The notes: generated by a model from the letters alone, not told the origin. Shown: positions 34,143 to 42,257, numbered from the stretch's first letter. The stretch: 42,657 nt of DNA from an uncultured Blautia sp. (GCA_900543715.1 UQSX01000018.1:1-42657), one strand, 5' to 3'. A program made the numbers and translations.

Positions 34143-34190
34143 GAAAAGCTTCAAATCCTTAGTAGAGAAAGGATCTGAAGCTTTTTTTGC
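34143..34190 (+). terminator. Terminator of the tRNA unit
   Basis: Outer arms AAAAGCTTCA and TGAAGCTTTT with inner ATCCTT and AAGGAT form a long stem followed by seven T. Confidence 0.88.
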
Positions 34191-34238
34191 TTGTAGGAAA
34201 GTGCCTTGAAAATTCTTAATGTCATTCAAATTTTCTGC

Positions 34239-35414
34239 TTACCTTTTTCCAGGAACGGTATGTTTTACCAACAGCTCATGCATAAGTACCATAAGTAGAA
34301 GAATCGCCAGAAGATAGACCGGGAGCAGAGCCACAGTTATGTGGTTGGCTATCATTCCGAAAAAGGGCGGCATAAGACAGGTGCCTACATAGGCACTGGC
34401 CATCTGGACTCCGATGATGGCCTGGGATCTGTCTGCTCCGAAATGAGCAGGAGTAGAATGGATCACGCAGGGGTAAATTGGAGCGCAGCCTAGTCCGATG
34501 ATCACCAGACCGGCCAGAGAGGCGGTCTGCCCCAGAGGCAGGAGCATGATGAGGATGCCAAGCCCCACAAGTCCCTCTCCCAGACGTATCATCTGGGTAT
34601 CATTCAGTTTCATAGTGATGAATCCGCTGATTCCTCTGCCAAGGGTAATGCCGATGAAGAACATGCCGGCAAAGCGGGCGGCGGTTTCCGCAGGGATATT
34701 TTTGCATAAGGTCAGATAGCTGCTGGCCCATAAAGAAGCGGTCTGTTCTACTGCACAGTAACAGAAGAAGCAGAGCATGACTTCTTTTGCCCCGGGAATA
34801 TGGAGAACCTCTTTTAGGGACAGGGATTTTGCCGGGATTTCTTCTCCGGCTTCGTCTGTGAGCTTTGGACGCTTTTTCCAGAGAGGCAGACTGCACACCA
34901 AAACGGCGGTCAGCAGAAACTGCAGTATAGAGATTATCCGGTAGCCGTCGCTCCAGACGCCGCCTGAAGTAAGGGCAAAGCCCATGATGTAAGGTCCTGC
35001 TGTAGCGCCAACACCCCACATACAGTGGAGCCAGCTCATATGCTTGCTTTCATAATGGAGTGCCACATAATTATTCAGAGAAGCGCCGACACTTCCGGCA
35101 CCCAGTCCGTAGGGGACTGCCCACAGGCAGAGGGCCAGAAAGGAATGGCTGATGGAGAATCCGAAAAGTGCGGCGGCGGTGATCGCCACGCTGATGGCGG
35201 TTACTTTTCCTGTCCCCAGTTTTTTAGTCAGACGGTCGCTCTGAAGACTGGAGACAATGGTTCCCAGGGCAATGATCATGGAGATGATCCCTGCATAGGA
35301 AAGAGGCACCCCTAATTCTTTATACATGGTAGGCCATGCGGAACCCAGAAGAGAATCCGGAAGCCCCAGACTGATGAAGGACAGATAAATAATGACTAAG
35401 AGTAATTGAAACAC
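34239..35414 (-). CDS. Major facilitator superfamily transporter
   Basis: The 391-aa membrane protein has about twelve hydrophobic segments and opens with LLLVIIYLSFISLGLPDSLL. Features of the MFS are DRLTKKLGTGKVTAIS between segments 2 and 3, a long central loop (about residues 185-205, KKRPKLTDEAGEEIPAKSL), and a second-half repeat with GRGISGFITMKL. It resembles the FucP-like/sugar or drug-efflux branch; the substrate is unknown. The start is a GTG, preceded by GGAGG at nine bases. It has its own promoter and lies downstream of a TetR-type gene on the same strand, a pairing common for efflux pumps. Confidence 0.85.
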   Translation of the reverse strand: MFQLLLVIIYLSFISLGLPDSLLGSAWPTMYKELGVPLSYAGIISMIIALGTIVSSLQSDRLTKKLGTGKVTAISVAITAAALFGFSISHSFLALCLWAVPYGLGAGSVGASLNNYVALHYESKHMSWLHCMWGVGATAGPYIMGFALTSGGVWSDGYRIISILQFLLTAVLVCSLPLWKKRPKLTDEAGEEIPAKSLSLKEVLHIPGAKEVMLCFFCYCAVEQTASLWASSYLTLCKNIPAETAARFAGMFFIGITLGRGISGFITMKLNDTQMIRLGEGLVGLGILIMLLPLGQTASLAGLVIIGLGCAPIYPCVIHSTPAHFGADRSQAIIGVQMASAYVGTCLMPPFFGMIANHITVALLPVYLLAILLLMVLMHELLVKHTVPGKR

Positions 35415-35450
35415 TTAATAATCCCTCCTGTTTTGATTAAATACCTCTGA

Positions 35451-35479
35451 ATATTACCATCATTTTTCAATGGATTCAA
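35451..35479 (-). promoter_or_regulatory. Promoter of the MFS transporter gene
   Basis: On the minus strand TTGAAT and TAATAT are exactly 17 bases apart, 36 bases before the GTG start. Confidence 0.6.
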
Positions 35480-35536
35480 CTTCTATATGGATTTATAAGT
35501 CCTGAAGGACTAAAAAGTTTATTGTACAGAGCCTTT

Positions 35537-36091
35537 TTAACTTCTGTCATTGAATCGATTATGCCGTACATGTTCATATATAATAGAAGCAATGACTTCA
35601 ATGTCTTCTTTCATATCATCTTCGATCCAGTGCATGAAAATATTATAGAGGGCACCGGAGTAATAATAGAGTTCATATTTTTCAAGATCAGACTTTTCCA
35701 GGGATTCGGTTACACTGAGCATATACAGGTCCAGGCCCCGAAGAAGAATCTCAGAACGATTGGCTTTTTTCAGGCACAGTACATAGTCCTTGTATTTCCG
35801 CAGATATTTCAGGCTCCGAAGGATATGATCATAGGTCTGAAAATTTGAGCGGAAGGAAGGGCCGTTCAGCTCTTCCGCATATTCTTTGAGAATATGGTGC
35901 ATATAATCTATGAGGATACTGTCCTTGCTGCTGTAGTTACGATAATAGGACATACGGGACACGCCGGCTTTTTGAGTCAGCTCGGATATAGATATCTGCT
36001 CATATTCTTTGGTATGCATAAGCTGGAGAAGGGCCTCCATAATGCACTTTTTTGTAAATTCTTTAGAAGCATTTCTGCTGGGTACGTACAT
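35537..36091 (-). CDS. TetR-family transcriptional regulator
   Basis: The 184-aa protein has a TetR N-terminal helix-turn-helix (about 12-58): KKCIMEALLQLMHTKEYEQI, ISELTQKAGVSRMSYYRNY and SSKDSIL. The C-terminal helical domain is divergent, so the ligand cannot be named. The ATG at 36091 was chosen over a TTG six bases upstream because AAGGAG is then about ten bases away. The divergent region to degV holds a perfect palindrome that is its likely operator. It may control itself, degV and the MFS gene. Confidence 0.85.
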   Translation of the reverse strand: MYVPSRNASKEFTKKCIMEALLQLMHTKEYEQISISELTQKAGVSRMSYYRNYSSKDSILIDYMHHILKEYAEELNGPSFRSNFQTYDHILRSLKYLRKYKDYVLCLKKANRSEILLRGLDLYMLSVTESLEKSDLEKYELYYYSGALYNIFMHWIEDDMKEDIEVIASIIYEHVRHNRFNDRS

Positions 36092-36108
36092 GAACAAATT
36101 TCTCCTTT

Positions 36109-36187
36109 TTGTAACAGTTGAGAATCCATCTATTGTTTTTCAGGCAATAAAGTGTTACAATTGTAACATTTACTATAGATAGTAACA
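36109..36187. promoter_or_regulatory. Operator region between tetR-type gene and degV
   Basis: TGTTACAATTGTAACA at 36153-36168 is a perfect 16-base palindrome. Its half-site TTGTAACA occurs again exactly at 36109-36116, and TAGTAACA at 36180-36187 differs by one base. A candidate -10, TATAGA, for degV lies at 36174, next to the palindrome, so binding there would block degV. Confidence 0.7.
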
Positions 36188-36220
36188 GATATTAAAAAGA
36201 AAGACAAGGACGGATGAAAA

Positions 36221-37117
36221 ATGAAATTTGGGATTGTCAGCGACAGCTCCTGTGATTTATCACTCCAGTATGCAGAACAGGAGCAGGTCACTATCGTATC
36301 ATTCTATGTATCTTTTGATGGAGAAAACTATTTAAGAGAGGGCAAGGATATCGCCGTTACAGATTTTTATCAGGAGATGGCCGACAACCAGGGCTGCTAT
36401 CCCAAAACCTCCATGCCCTCTGTACAGGACTATATAGACGCCTTTCTTCCCTATGTACGGGAAAAGATGCCGGTGCTTTGTATCTGTCTGACTAAAAAAT
36501 TCAGCGGTTCCATGCAGTCGGCGATGAATGCCCGTGAGGAGCTTCTGGAGGAGTACCCGGAGGCAGAAATCTATGTGATGGATTCCCAGCTGGTTACGGC
36601 AGCACAGGGACTTTTTGTCCACGAGGCAGTCAGACTCCGGAATATGGGGCTGGAGATGGAAGAGACTGTAAAAGCACTGAAGAAGATCAGAAATACGGGA
36701 CATATCTTTTTTACCACAAAGGACCTGAAGTATCTGGAACATGGAGGCCGGATCGGGAAGGCTGCCTGTCTGGCCGGAAGTATGCTGAATATAAAGCCCC
36801 TTCTTCAATATTATGACGGGGAACTGGGATCCACAGAATTATGCAGAGGAAGAAAAAAATCTTTGTTTAAAGTAGTGGATATGTTTATAGATTATCTGGA
36901 AAAGAAGAAAATAAATCTTGAAGAGTATCACATGGCTACAGGTATCGGGCTGGATGTGCCGGAGTATGAAAGCTTTAAAAAGTATCTGAAACAGAAACTG
37001 ACAGAGAAAGGCTATTCGGCAGATACCTGGACTCAGATGCAGATCGGTGCCACTATAGGCGTACATACAGGGCCTTATCCAATAGGAGTGGGGATTCTGA
37101 AGAAAGCAGAGATTTAG
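36221..37117 (+). CDS. DegV family fatty-acid-binding protein
   Basis: The 298-aa cytoplasmic protein is a DegV (FakB-like) two-domain protein that binds a fatty acid, which a FakA kinase can phosphorylate for phospholipid synthesis. The start FGIVSDSSCDLSLQYAEQ, the segment KTSMPSVQDYIDAF, LTKKFSGSMQSAMNA and the GGRIGKAACLAGSMLNIKPLL segment are all typical. HTGPYPIGVG near the end is the conserved C-terminal motif. It is divergent from the TetR-type gene, with whose operator its promoter overlaps. No fakA is nearby. Confidence 0.92.
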   Translation: MKFGIVSDSSCDLSLQYAEQEQVTIVSFYVSFDGENYLREGKDIAVTDFYQEMADNQGCYPKTSMPSVQDYIDAFLPYVREKMPVLCICLTKKFSGSMQSAMNAREELLEEYPEAEIYVMDSQLVTAAQGLFVHEAVRLRNMGLEMEETVKALKKIRNTGHIFFTTKDLKYLEHGGRIGKAACLAGSMLNIKPLLQYYDGELGSTELCRGRKKSLFKVVDMFIDYLEKKKINLEEYHMATGIGLDVPEYESFKKYLKQKLTEKGYSADTWTQMQIGATIGVHTGPYPIGVGILKKAEI

Positions 37118-37129
37118 AAGGAAATTTAT

Positions 37130-37166
37130 AGAAAAAGAGCTGCCAGAACAGGGCAGCTCTTTTTCT
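37130..37166. terminator. Bidirectional terminator between degV and the ABC-class ATPase gene
   Basis: Perfect 15-base arms AGAAAAAGAGCTGCC and GGCAGCTCTTTTTCT around a 7-base loop carry T-runs on both strands. Confidence 0.92.
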
Positions 37167-37173
37167 GGCCGGT

Positions 37174-38865
37174 TTATCTCCGATATCTGTTGAAGCAAGA
37201 ATAGATCTCCTGCTTCCGGGGCATAGCCAGACCACAGGGAGTGTAGGAGGAAGAACAGATGCCTGCCAGACCTTCTGCTTCCAGTTTTTTCTCCAGAAGA
37301 GAGATGATCTGGGAAAGACTTTTCTTATTGTCGATCAGATATTCTCTGGCATACTTCAGCAGCTGTCCCAGAGCTGCTGTCTGCTCGGAATCGGCAAGCT
37401 GCTCGATGTATCTTAGATCTATGGTCTCTTTCCCAAGAGAAAAAGAGTCTTTGCCATGGACTTTCAGCTTCAGGTCTTTGTAGCCGTCTCCCTTAACCGG
37501 CGGTGCTGTCATGGTCCGGCTGAATTTAGGCATAACAAAAGCAGGGGCCTGGGCAGAGGCCAGGGGATATTTTTTGCACAGCTCTTTTACTTTTTTTGTG
37601 ATATCCAATACCCGGTAGCTGTCCATCTGGATCACAGTATCTGCAATGTGGAAAAATGCTCCTGAACTGCCGGCTACCAGGATCGTGGAGATACCGGCTT
37701 TTTCATAGAGATCTCTGGCCCGTTCCAGGAAGGGAGTGATAGGTTCTTTTTCTCTGCTGATCACTTCCTGCATAAAAGTATCCCGGACCATAAAGTTTGT
37801 GGCGGAGGTGTCTTCATCCAGGAGAAGGAGGCTGGTGCCTGCTTCCATGCCTTCCACGATCCCGGCAGCCTGTGATGTGCTGCCGCTGGCGTCCAGGGTG
37901 GAAAAACACCGGGTATCTTTTTTATTAGGCAGGTCATTGATAAACAGGGAGATGTCCACATCCTTGATGAAGCGGCCATCCTCAGAGCGAAGTTTTAGGG
38001 CAGAGGAATCGGTGATCACATATTCTCTTCCATCCCCTGCTATATGATTATAAACACCTCTCTCCAATGCATTCAGCAGTGTGGACTTTCCATGGTATCC
38101 GCCTCCGGCTATAAGAGTGATGCCCTTGGGGATTCCCATCCCACGGATCAGTCCTTTATGAGGAAGGTTCATTTCCACCTGGAGAGTTTCCGGAGAGAGA
38201 AAGGGAATGCTTCCTTTCATAGGCTTCTGAGAAACGCCGCTCTGCCGTGGGAGGATAGAATGGTCTGCCACAAAAGCAGCCAGATTTCTCCTGGAAAGTT
38301 CTTTGCGGATATAGGCCTGGTCTTCTGCAAGAAATACAGTTTCTTCCACGGCCCTGGCAGAGAGATTTTTATAGTACAGACTTTTTTGCACACAGAGGGG
38401 CAGAAAATCAAAAAAGATTTTTTCTAGTTCTGGAGCATTGATAGTCCTTCCGTTTGCAGGGAAGCCTACGGTAAAGCGGATAATAATTTCTTTAACTGTG
38501 ATCTCGCAGGCGGTACGCTCCAGGATTTCCTGACCGCAGCGGGTGATGGAGAGCAGACCGCTTTTTCCGGAACCTTTTGCCCGGAAACTGTAAGCAGAGA
38601 TCTGCTCCTCAAATTTTCTGGTGAGAAGATCCTGAAGGGCGATCCTGGTTTCCGGGGAGCGGAAACAGAATTCCGGGAAAGCGGCGTTGCTTCTGGAAAC
38701 GTAAATACTTACATGAGAGGGAGAGGCAAAGGGATCTCCCTGTACATGATCGATAGATAAAGTATAATCCGGAAAACGATAGAGGGCTTTCAGGCTTTTG
38801 TAGGCAGGATAGCTTTTTCTGTTTATAGAAGAAAGCTGCTGCCGAAGCTGAGTGGATGTAAGCAT
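37174..38865 (-). CDS. Predicted ATPase of the ABC class
   Basis: The 563-aa soluble protein matches the ABC-class ATPase family (PF09818-type), of unknown function. The N-terminal part (about 1-230) has no named domain. The ATPase core has the P-loop AGGGYHGKSTLLNAL (about 245-260), SEDGRFIKDVDISLFIN, a signature-like STLDASGSTSQAAGIVEG and Walker B TSLLLLDEDTSATNFM. No membrane segments are seen. The start at 38865 follows AAAGGAG by six bases; the frame continues upstream through a large palindrome and is not thought to be coding there. I see no clear promoter between the tRNA-Arg terminator and this gene, so readthrough from the tRNA promoter is possible. Confidence 0.82.
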   Translation of the reverse strand: MLTSTQLRQQLSSINRKSYPAYKSLKALYRFPDYTLSIDHVQGDPFASPSHVSIYVSRSNAAFPEFCFRSPETRIALQDLLTRKFEEQISAYSFRAKGSGKSGLLSITRCGQEILERTACEITVKEIIIRFTVGFPANGRTINAPELEKIFFDFLPLCVQKSLYYKNLSARAVEETVFLAEDQAYIRKELSRRNLAAFVADHSILPRQSGVSQKPMKGSIPFLSPETLQVEMNLPHKGLIRGMGIPKGITLIAGGGYHGKSTLLNALERGVYNHIAGDGREYVITDSSALKLRSEDGRFIKDVDISLFINDLPNKKDTRCFSTLDASGSTSQAAGIVEGMEAGTSLLLLDEDTSATNFMVRDTFMQEVISREKEPITPFLERARDLYEKAGISTILVAGSSGAFFHIADTVIQMDSYRVLDITKKVKELCKKYPLASAQAPAFVMPKFSRTMTAPPVKGDGYKDLKLKVHGKDSFSLGKETIDLRYIEQLADSEQTAALGQLLKYAREYLIDNKKSLSQIISLLEKKLEAEGLAGICSSSYTPCGLAMPRKQEIYSCFNRYRR

Positions 38866-38880
38866 AATGAACTCCTTTCG

Positions 38881-38927
38881 TAGCGTCGATGTACAAAGGG
38901 CATATTGCCCCTTGTACATCGACGCTA
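38881..38927. repeat. 47-base palindrome before the ABC-class ATPase gene
   Basis: Arms 38881-38901 and 38907-38927 pair over 21 positions with a single mismatch (A-C) around a 5-base loop. The outer 16 bases, TAGCGTCGATGTACAA, are perfect. It has no T-run, lies in the 5' leader of the ATPase gene three bases from its ribosome binding region, and is unlike the other palindromes of the window. Confidence 0.85.
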
Positions 38928-38939
38928 TGTTTGTAGATA

Positions 38940-38976
38940 AAACAAAAACCCTTATGTCTTATGACATAAGGGTTAG
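38940..38976 (-). terminator. Terminator of tRNA-Arg
   Basis: On the minus strand ACCCTTATGTC and GACATAAGGGT pair perfectly over 11 bases around ATAA, followed by TTTTGTTTTA. Confidence 0.85.
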
Positions 38977-38979
38977 TAG

Positions 38980-39053
38980 CGTGCGTTAGAGGATTCGAAC
39001 CCCCGGCCTTTTGATCCGTAGTCAAACGCTCTATCCAGCTGAGCTAAACGCAC
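38980..39053 (-). tRNA. tRNA-Arg (ACG)
   Basis: On the minus strand acceptor arms GTGCGTT and AACGCAC pair. D arm AGCTCAGCTGGATAGAGC is standard. The anticodon stem TTTGA/TCAAA encloses CTACGGA, giving anticodon ACG (read as ICG after deamination). The T stem GGGGG/CCTCT contains two G-U pairs, one more than usual, around TTCGAAT. Discriminator G; CCA not encoded. Confidence 0.95.
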
Positions 39054-39088
39054 ATATGGATTTGCTGCATTCCTTAGCAACAGAGATA

Positions 39089-39117
39089 ATTATAAGGGAT
39101 AAGAAACAAAATGTCAA
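39089..39117 (-). promoter_or_regulatory. Promoter of tRNA-Arg
   Basis: On the minus strand perfect TTGACA and TATAAT are separated by exactly 17 bases, the strongest promoter match in the window. Confidence 0.9.
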
Positions 39118-39205
39118 TAAGAAATTTTTAAAAAATTCACTTTTATACAAGAACAATACATGATAGAATAAAACCGTGATATACGATCTGAGAGGAGGGA
39201 ACCGT

Positions 39206-39874
39206 ATGTATTGGAATAATGCAGATCTGAAAGCAAAGGGAAAAGAGAAATTCCGCAGAAATTATGGGAATTGTGTGCTGGCCAGCCTGATCTTCGGGCT
39301 GATCACAGGAACTGGTGCTTCTGTTAATGTGGCCAGATGGGCAGAGGACTTTAGCTTTGCCTTATGGTTTCTTGTTCCCGGGGCAGTCGTGATTCTGGTG
39401 AGGATCCTGGTATTTTCTGTGCTGGAAATGGGCGTGGGCAGATTTTATGTAGAAAACCGGGATTATCAGGCCGGAGTATCCAAGGTGCTTTTCGGGTTCC
39501 AGTGCGGCCACTATGGAAATGTAGTTCTTGTTATGTTCATGAGAGATCTGTTTATATTTCTGTGGAGTCTGCTTTTGCTCATTCCCGGTATTGTAAAGAG
39601 CTATGAATACAGAATGGTTCCCTATATACTTGCGGAGCAGCCGGATATCAGCAGCAAAGATGCCTTTGCCATCAGTAAGGAGATGATGCAGGGCCAGAAG
39701 CTGGAAGCCTTTGGGCTGGATCTGTCCTTTATTGGATGGTGGCTGGGCACTGCGCTCACATGCGGACTTCTGGGGATTTTCTGGGCATCGCCGTACCAGG
39801 CTGCCACAAATGCGGAACTCTATGGGACTTTAAGAGATTACTGGATCAAGTGGCACTCCGGACAGGAAGGCTGA
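39206..39874 (+). CDS. DUF975 family membrane protein
   Basis: The 222-aa protein has the DUF975 pattern: a polar start MYWNNADLKAKGKEKFRRNY, then four to five membrane segments (about 32-55, 65-90, 115-145, 175-200) and the conserved SYEYRMVPYILAEQPDISSKDAFAISKEMMQGQK segment seen in two parts. Its function is unknown. The ATG at 39206 was chosen because GGAGG precedes it by seven bases; a GTG at 39176 opens the frame earlier. It is followed after 31 bases by a DivIVA-like coiled-coil gene, so both may act at the membrane. Confidence 0.85.
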   Translation: MYWNNADLKAKGKEKFRRNYGNCVLASLIFGLITGTGASVNVARWAEDFSFALWFLVPGAVVILVRILVFSVLEMGVGRFYVENRDYQAGVSKVLFGFQCGHYGNVVLVMFMRDLFIFLWSLLLLIPGIVKSYEYRMVPYILAEQPDISSKDAFAISKEMMQGQKLEAFGLDLSFIGWWLGTALTCGLLGIFWASPYQAATNAELYGTLRDYWIKWHSGQEG

Positions 39875-39905
39875 CTGTGACAGGGAAGAAAGGGGAGAAT
39901 AAATA

Positions 39906-40520
39906 ATGGGAGCAGAGCTGGAATTCAGAACTGCGGTAGGCGGTTATAAGAAAGACGACGTTCTAGAATATGTGGAAAATATGAATGATAAGCTTGATCA
40001 GATGACCCGGGATCATGAGGAAGAGACTAAGAGATATCAGAGCCGGATCAGGGAGCTGGAAGAACAGCTTAAGCAGGAGGAGACTAACAGTGCCGTACTG
40101 GCAGAAGATCAGGATAAACGGCTGGAGGGTCTGGCTAAAGAGAACAGCCGGCTTCAGGACGCACTGGCGCTGGCGGAAGAAAAGCAGAAGTTTGCACAGC
40201 AGGAATATCTGAAGACGGAACAGATGAAGAATATGATCAAGGATAAGCTGGCCAGAGAGATTCTACGGCTCAGGGAAGAAAATAAGGAACTAAAGGAAAA
40301 GCTGGAAGAGGCAGAGGGAAATATCGGAAGCAAGGCAGACTATGAGGGAGTACGAAGCGCAGTTTCCGAGGTCCAGTATAAGATTGCTGAATATGTAAAT
40401 GTTTTGAATAAGACTCAGCAGAAACTGGCAGGGACTTATCAGGATATGAACAGTATTAAAAAACGTATTGCCGAACAGATTGAAAAGATCGAGAAAGAAG
40501 TAGCGATGGAACAGTCATAG
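39906..40520 (+). CDS. Second DivIVA-like coiled-coil protein
   Basis: The 204-aa protein starts ELEFRTAVGGYKKDDVLEYV, the DivIVA-type N-terminal pattern (aromatic residue, GGY, then acidic/valine), and is then almost entirely coiled coil (about 25-125 and 150-195). It parallels the protein at 9219, which begins with the same kind of motif but has an acidic tail this one lacks. A role in membrane-curvature targeting or division is inferred only from the N-terminus. The start follows AAAGGGGAG. It ends at a terminator shared with the convergent repressor gene. Confidence 0.7.
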   Translation: MGAELEFRTAVGGYKKDDVLEYVENMNDKLDQMTRDHEEETKRYQSRIRELEEQLKQEETNSAVLAEDQDKRLEGLAKENSRLQDALALAEEKQKFAQQEYLKTEQMKNMIKDKLAREILRLREENKELKEKLEEAEGNIGSKADYEGVRSAVSEVQYKIAEYVNVLNKTQQKLAGTYQDMNSIKKRIAEQIEKIEKEVAMEQS

Positions 40521-40551
40521 GAAGACAGAGCTGTTTCTCAAAAATAAAGAG

Positions 40552-40603
40552 AAAGCCGTTTCGTAAAGGCCAGAGAATGTCCGGACTTTACGGAGCGGCT
40601 TTT
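40552..40603. terminator. Bidirectional terminator
   Basis: Arms with AAAGCCG, CGTAAAG and their complements CTTTACG, CGGCTTT form a 21-position stem with a few mismatches around a 10-base loop. T-rich flanks occur on both sides between the coiled-coil gene and the convergent repressor gene. Confidence 0.75.
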
Positions 40604-40607
40604 CTGA

Positions 40608-41006
40608 TCAAGAGTTTTCTTTGGCGGACTGCAGCTTTTCTTCCATGAGGTGGGTATGCCGTTTGATCGCCTCAAAGCTTTCAGCGCTTATTACATGCTC
40701 CATTCGGCAGGCATCTTCGGATGCTACTTTAGGGTCTACGCCCAGCTGCTCAAGCCAGGAGCTGAGAAGACGGTGACGTTCATATATTTTATCAGCAATC
40801 GCTTTGCCGGAAGGGGTAAGGGTGATGAAACCTTCGTGATCCATTTGAATATACCCATTCAGACGGAGATTCTTCATGGCGACACTGACGCTGGGCTTGG
40901 AAAAATTCAGTTCATTGGCAATATCAATCGAACGGACCTGAGGTTTCCGGTTTCCGATGACCAGAATAGTTTCCAGATAGTTTTCTGCTGATTCCTGTAT
41001 CTTCAT
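40608..41006 (-). CDS. DtxR/MntR-family metal-dependent repressor
   Basis: The 132-aa protein has the DtxR family winged helix (about 5-65): SAENYLETILVIGNRKPQVR, IANELNFSKPSVSVAMKNLR and GYIQMDHEGFITLTPSG. It continues with the metal-binding and dimer domain, in which HRLLSSWLEQLGVD, EDACRMEHVISAE and the ERH/EH residues are typical ligands for Mn or Fe. It lacks the C-terminal SH3-like domain of DtxR, as in MntR. It is divergent from asnA; an inverted repeat lies between them. Confidence 0.87.
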   Translation of the reverse strand: MKIQESAENYLETILVIGNRKPQVRSIDIANELNFSKPSVSVAMKNLRLNGYIQMDHEGFITLTPSGKAIADKIYERHRLLSSWLEQLGVDPKVASEDACRMEHVISAESFEAIKRHTHLMEEKLQSAKENS

Positions 41007-41067
41007 GACAGCGGCTCCTTCCTAAAAATGTATTTATAATAGGATATCATATTTCAAAGGGAAGTTC

Positions 41068-41091
41068 AAACATAAGAAAAAGTTTATGTTT
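41068..41091. promoter_or_regulatory. Inverted repeat between the MntR-type gene and asnA
   Basis: AAACATAA and TTATGTTT are perfect inverted copies 8 bases apart. The right half overlaps the -35 (TTTACA) of the asnA promoter. It could be the operator of the adjacent metal repressor. Confidence 0.5.
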
Positions 41092-41117
41092 ACATCTAAG
41101 GGCATTTGTAATAAAAT
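41089..41117 (+). promoter_or_regulatory. Promoter of asnA
   Basis: TTTACA and TAAAAT are exactly 17 bases apart. A ~110-base leader follows, with small hairpins (GCTG/CAGC and GATGGG/CCCGTC) but no T-box or known riboswitch. Confidence 0.6.
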
Positions 41118-41231
41118 AGAAATTAGAATTTGGCTGCAGTACAGCAGTGAAAGAAAATACTATCAATGGTTGTTGAGATATATCGGATGGGTGTTGGCTC
41201 CCCGTCTGAACCGGTTACAGGAGGAGAGAAT

Positions 41232-42239
41232 ATGAGCAATGTAATAATACCGGAGAACTATCATTCCTGCTTATCCAGATATGAGACTCAGGAGGCTATA
41301 GGGGTGATCAAGCATCTGATGGAGAAGAAGCTGTGTATGGCTTTGCGATTAAAGAGAGTGACGGCTCCGCTGTTCGTTGATCCGGCTTCCGGATTAAATG
41401 ATGATCTGAATGGAGTGGAGAGACCTGTTACTTTTGACATTCCTGATGCAGGCACCCAGGCACAGGTAGTCCATTCTCTGGCGAAGTGGAAACGTATGGC
41501 ATTATACCGCTATGACTTTCATGTGGGAAAAGGACTTCTCACGGATATGAACGCCATAAGAAGAGACGAAGAACTGGATAACCTTCATTCTGTATATGTG
41601 GATCAGTGGGACTGGGAAAAGGTCATAACAAGAGAAGACAGGAACCTGGAGTATCTGAAAAATACGGTGAACCGTATTGTGGGAGCAATCTGCAATGCTC
41701 TGGATGAGGTGAAGTATCAGTATGAAAATCTGGACACGGAGCTTTGCCGGGAGGTTTCCTTTATTACATCACAGGAACTGGAAAACATGTATCCGGATGC
41801 TTCGCCTAAGGAAAGGGAAAACCTCTATGTAAAAGAGCATAAGACTGCTTTTATTATGCAGATTGGGGATCTGCTGGCTTCTGGGGAGAAGCATGACGGA
41901 CGTGCTCCGGATTATGATGACTGGAAGCTGAACGGGGATCTGTTGTTCTGGCATGAGCCTCTTCAGTGTGCGCTGGAGATTTCTTCCATGGGTATTCGGG
42001 TAGACGAAAAATCCTTGGATGAACAGCTTGCCAAGGCCGGCTGCGATGAGAGACGGAAACTGCCTTTCCACAAGATGCTGCTGGAGGGAAAATTGCCTCT
42101 TACCATCGGAGGAGGAATCGGACAATCCAGAATTTGTATGCTGCTTTTAAAGAAGGCCCATATCGGAGAGGTACAGTCCTCTATTTGGGATGAGAAGACG
42201 ATAAAGGTCTGCGAAGAGGCAGGAATCGAAATCTTGTAG
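41232..42239 (+). CDS. asnA: Aspartate-ammonia ligase (asparagine synthetase A)
   Basis: The 335-aa enzyme makes asparagine from aspartate, ammonia and ATP and is related to class II aspartyl-tRNA synthetases. Seen segments are VIIPENYHSCLSRYETQEAI, RVTAPLFVDPASGLNDDLNG, RPVTFDI, VHSLAKWKRMAL and the nucleotide-binding C-terminal GGGIGQSRICMLLLKKAHIG. The ATG at 41232 was chosen because AGGAGGAG precedes it; the frame opens earlier at 41166. It is divergent from the MntR-type gene and is followed after 18 bases by an exported repeat-protein gene. Confidence 0.95.
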   Translation: MSNVIIPENYHSCLSRYETQEAIGVIKHLMEKKLCMALRLKRVTAPLFVDPASGLNDDLNGVERPVTFDIPDAGTQAQVVHSLAKWKRMALYRYDFHVGKGLLTDMNAIRRDEELDNLHSVYVDQWDWEKVITREDRNLEYLKNTVNRIVGAICNALDEVKYQYENLDTELCREVSFITSQELENMYPDASPKERENLYVKEHKTAFIMQIGDLLASGEKHDGRAPDYDDWKLNGDLLFWHEPLQCALEISSMGIRVDEKSLDEQLAKAGCDERRKLPFHKMLLEGKLPLTIGGGIGQSRICMLLLKKAHIGEVQSSIWDEKTIKVCEEAGIEIL

Positions 42240-42257
42240 GCAGACTGGCAGGAGGTT

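Noticed and set aside
33962..34162. A 66-codon frame across the tRNA genes
   Set aside because: It covers tRNA-Tyr and tRNA-Leu, which fold as complete cloverleaves.
38866..38919. N-terminal extension of the ABC-class ATPase
   Set aside because: The extra 18 codons fall within the palindrome, and the ATG at 38865 has a proper ribosome binding site.
41118..41231. A riboswitch or T-box in the asnA leader
   Set aside because: Only two small hairpins are seen; there is no T-box sequence and no terminator.
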